Assembly (NCBI GenBank): GCA_004357365.1
Contig: SMVT01000006.1
Location: 1 to 5,735 of the forward strand
From: Nitrospina sp.
GTDB lineage: Bacteria > Nitrospinota > Nitrospinia > Nitrospinales > Nitrospinaceae
DNA: 5,735 bases
Reading direction: 5' to 3'
Each line of letters starts with the position of its first letter. Position 1 is the first letter of the stretch. The notes under the pieces are model-generated. The model ran no database searches. It was given only the letters and a program-made list of their open reading frames with translations, and was not told the origin of the DNA. The position numbers and the translations under genes are program-made. This document shows positions 5,687-5,735 of this stretch, one piece after another.

Positions 5687-5735
5687 TGGTGCCCCCGGCG
5701 CGATTCGAACGCACGGCCCCCGGATTAGGAATCCG
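5687..5735 (-). tRNA. tRNA-Arg(CCT), 3' part; gene runs off the right edge
   Basis: Read on the minus strand, the piece begins inside the 5' anticodon stem (CGGA), which pairs with TCCG around the seven-base loop TTCCTAA, so the anticodon is CCT (5727-5729), arginine. Then come a five-base variable loop GGGCC, a T arm GTGCG/CGCGC around TTCGAAT (5698-5714), the acceptor strand CGGGGGC and an encoded ACCA ending at 5687. All stems pair. The D arm and 5' acceptor strand lie outside the window, so I cannot tell whether the gene is whole or is itself a 3' fragment at an attachment site. Confidence 0.88.

Overview
The window comes from a bacterial chromosome of middling G+C. The signal peptide on the nuclease, the periplasmic-sensor histidine kinase and tRNA genes that encode their own CCA point to a Gram-negative bacterium. 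The tRNA-Phe remnant and the protein flavours would suit Desulfobacterota or Nitrospinota, but that is an impression and not a demonstrated assignment.

Layout from left to right. Bases 1-347 hold no convincing complete gene. They contain short direct repeats and palindromes and end in a 42-base fragment that is exactly the 3' part of a tRNA-Phe (348-389). This is what a tyrosine-recombinase element leaves at its distal end after inserting into a tRNA gene. I therefore read 1-347 as the end of an integrated element lying mostly to the left, and everything from about 390 as the flanking chromosome or a second element. Only 34 bases later starts a large membrane histidine kinase (424-2841, +) with a dCache-like sensor, a FixL-like PAS domain and a HisKA/HATPase core. 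It has lost two key histidines: the phospho-acceptor His of the H-box is Asn, and the haem-binding position of the FixL-like PAS is Pro. Convergent with it is an SDR-fold NAD(P)-binding protein with a C-terminal DUF2867 domain, of the YbjT type (2906-4483, -). Upstream of that gene lies a possible IS3-family terminal-repeat scar (about 4520-4545). Then come a small protein of unknown function (4653-4952, -) and a secreted thermonuclease-like (SNase) protein (5062-5514, -). The right edge holds a pair of direct repeats, a strong intrinsic terminator and the 3' two-thirds of a tRNA-Arg(CCT) on the minus strand.

The genes do not form an obvious pathway. The three minus-strand genes are separated by 169 and 109 bases, so a tight operon is unlikely. 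No response regulator accompanies the kinase. What links the parts is context: both edges are at tRNA genes, with repeats and an IS-like scar, which is typical of a tRNA-anchored integration hotspot. The most notable item is the kinase, which looks like a histidine pseudokinase with its ATP-binding domain largely preserved.
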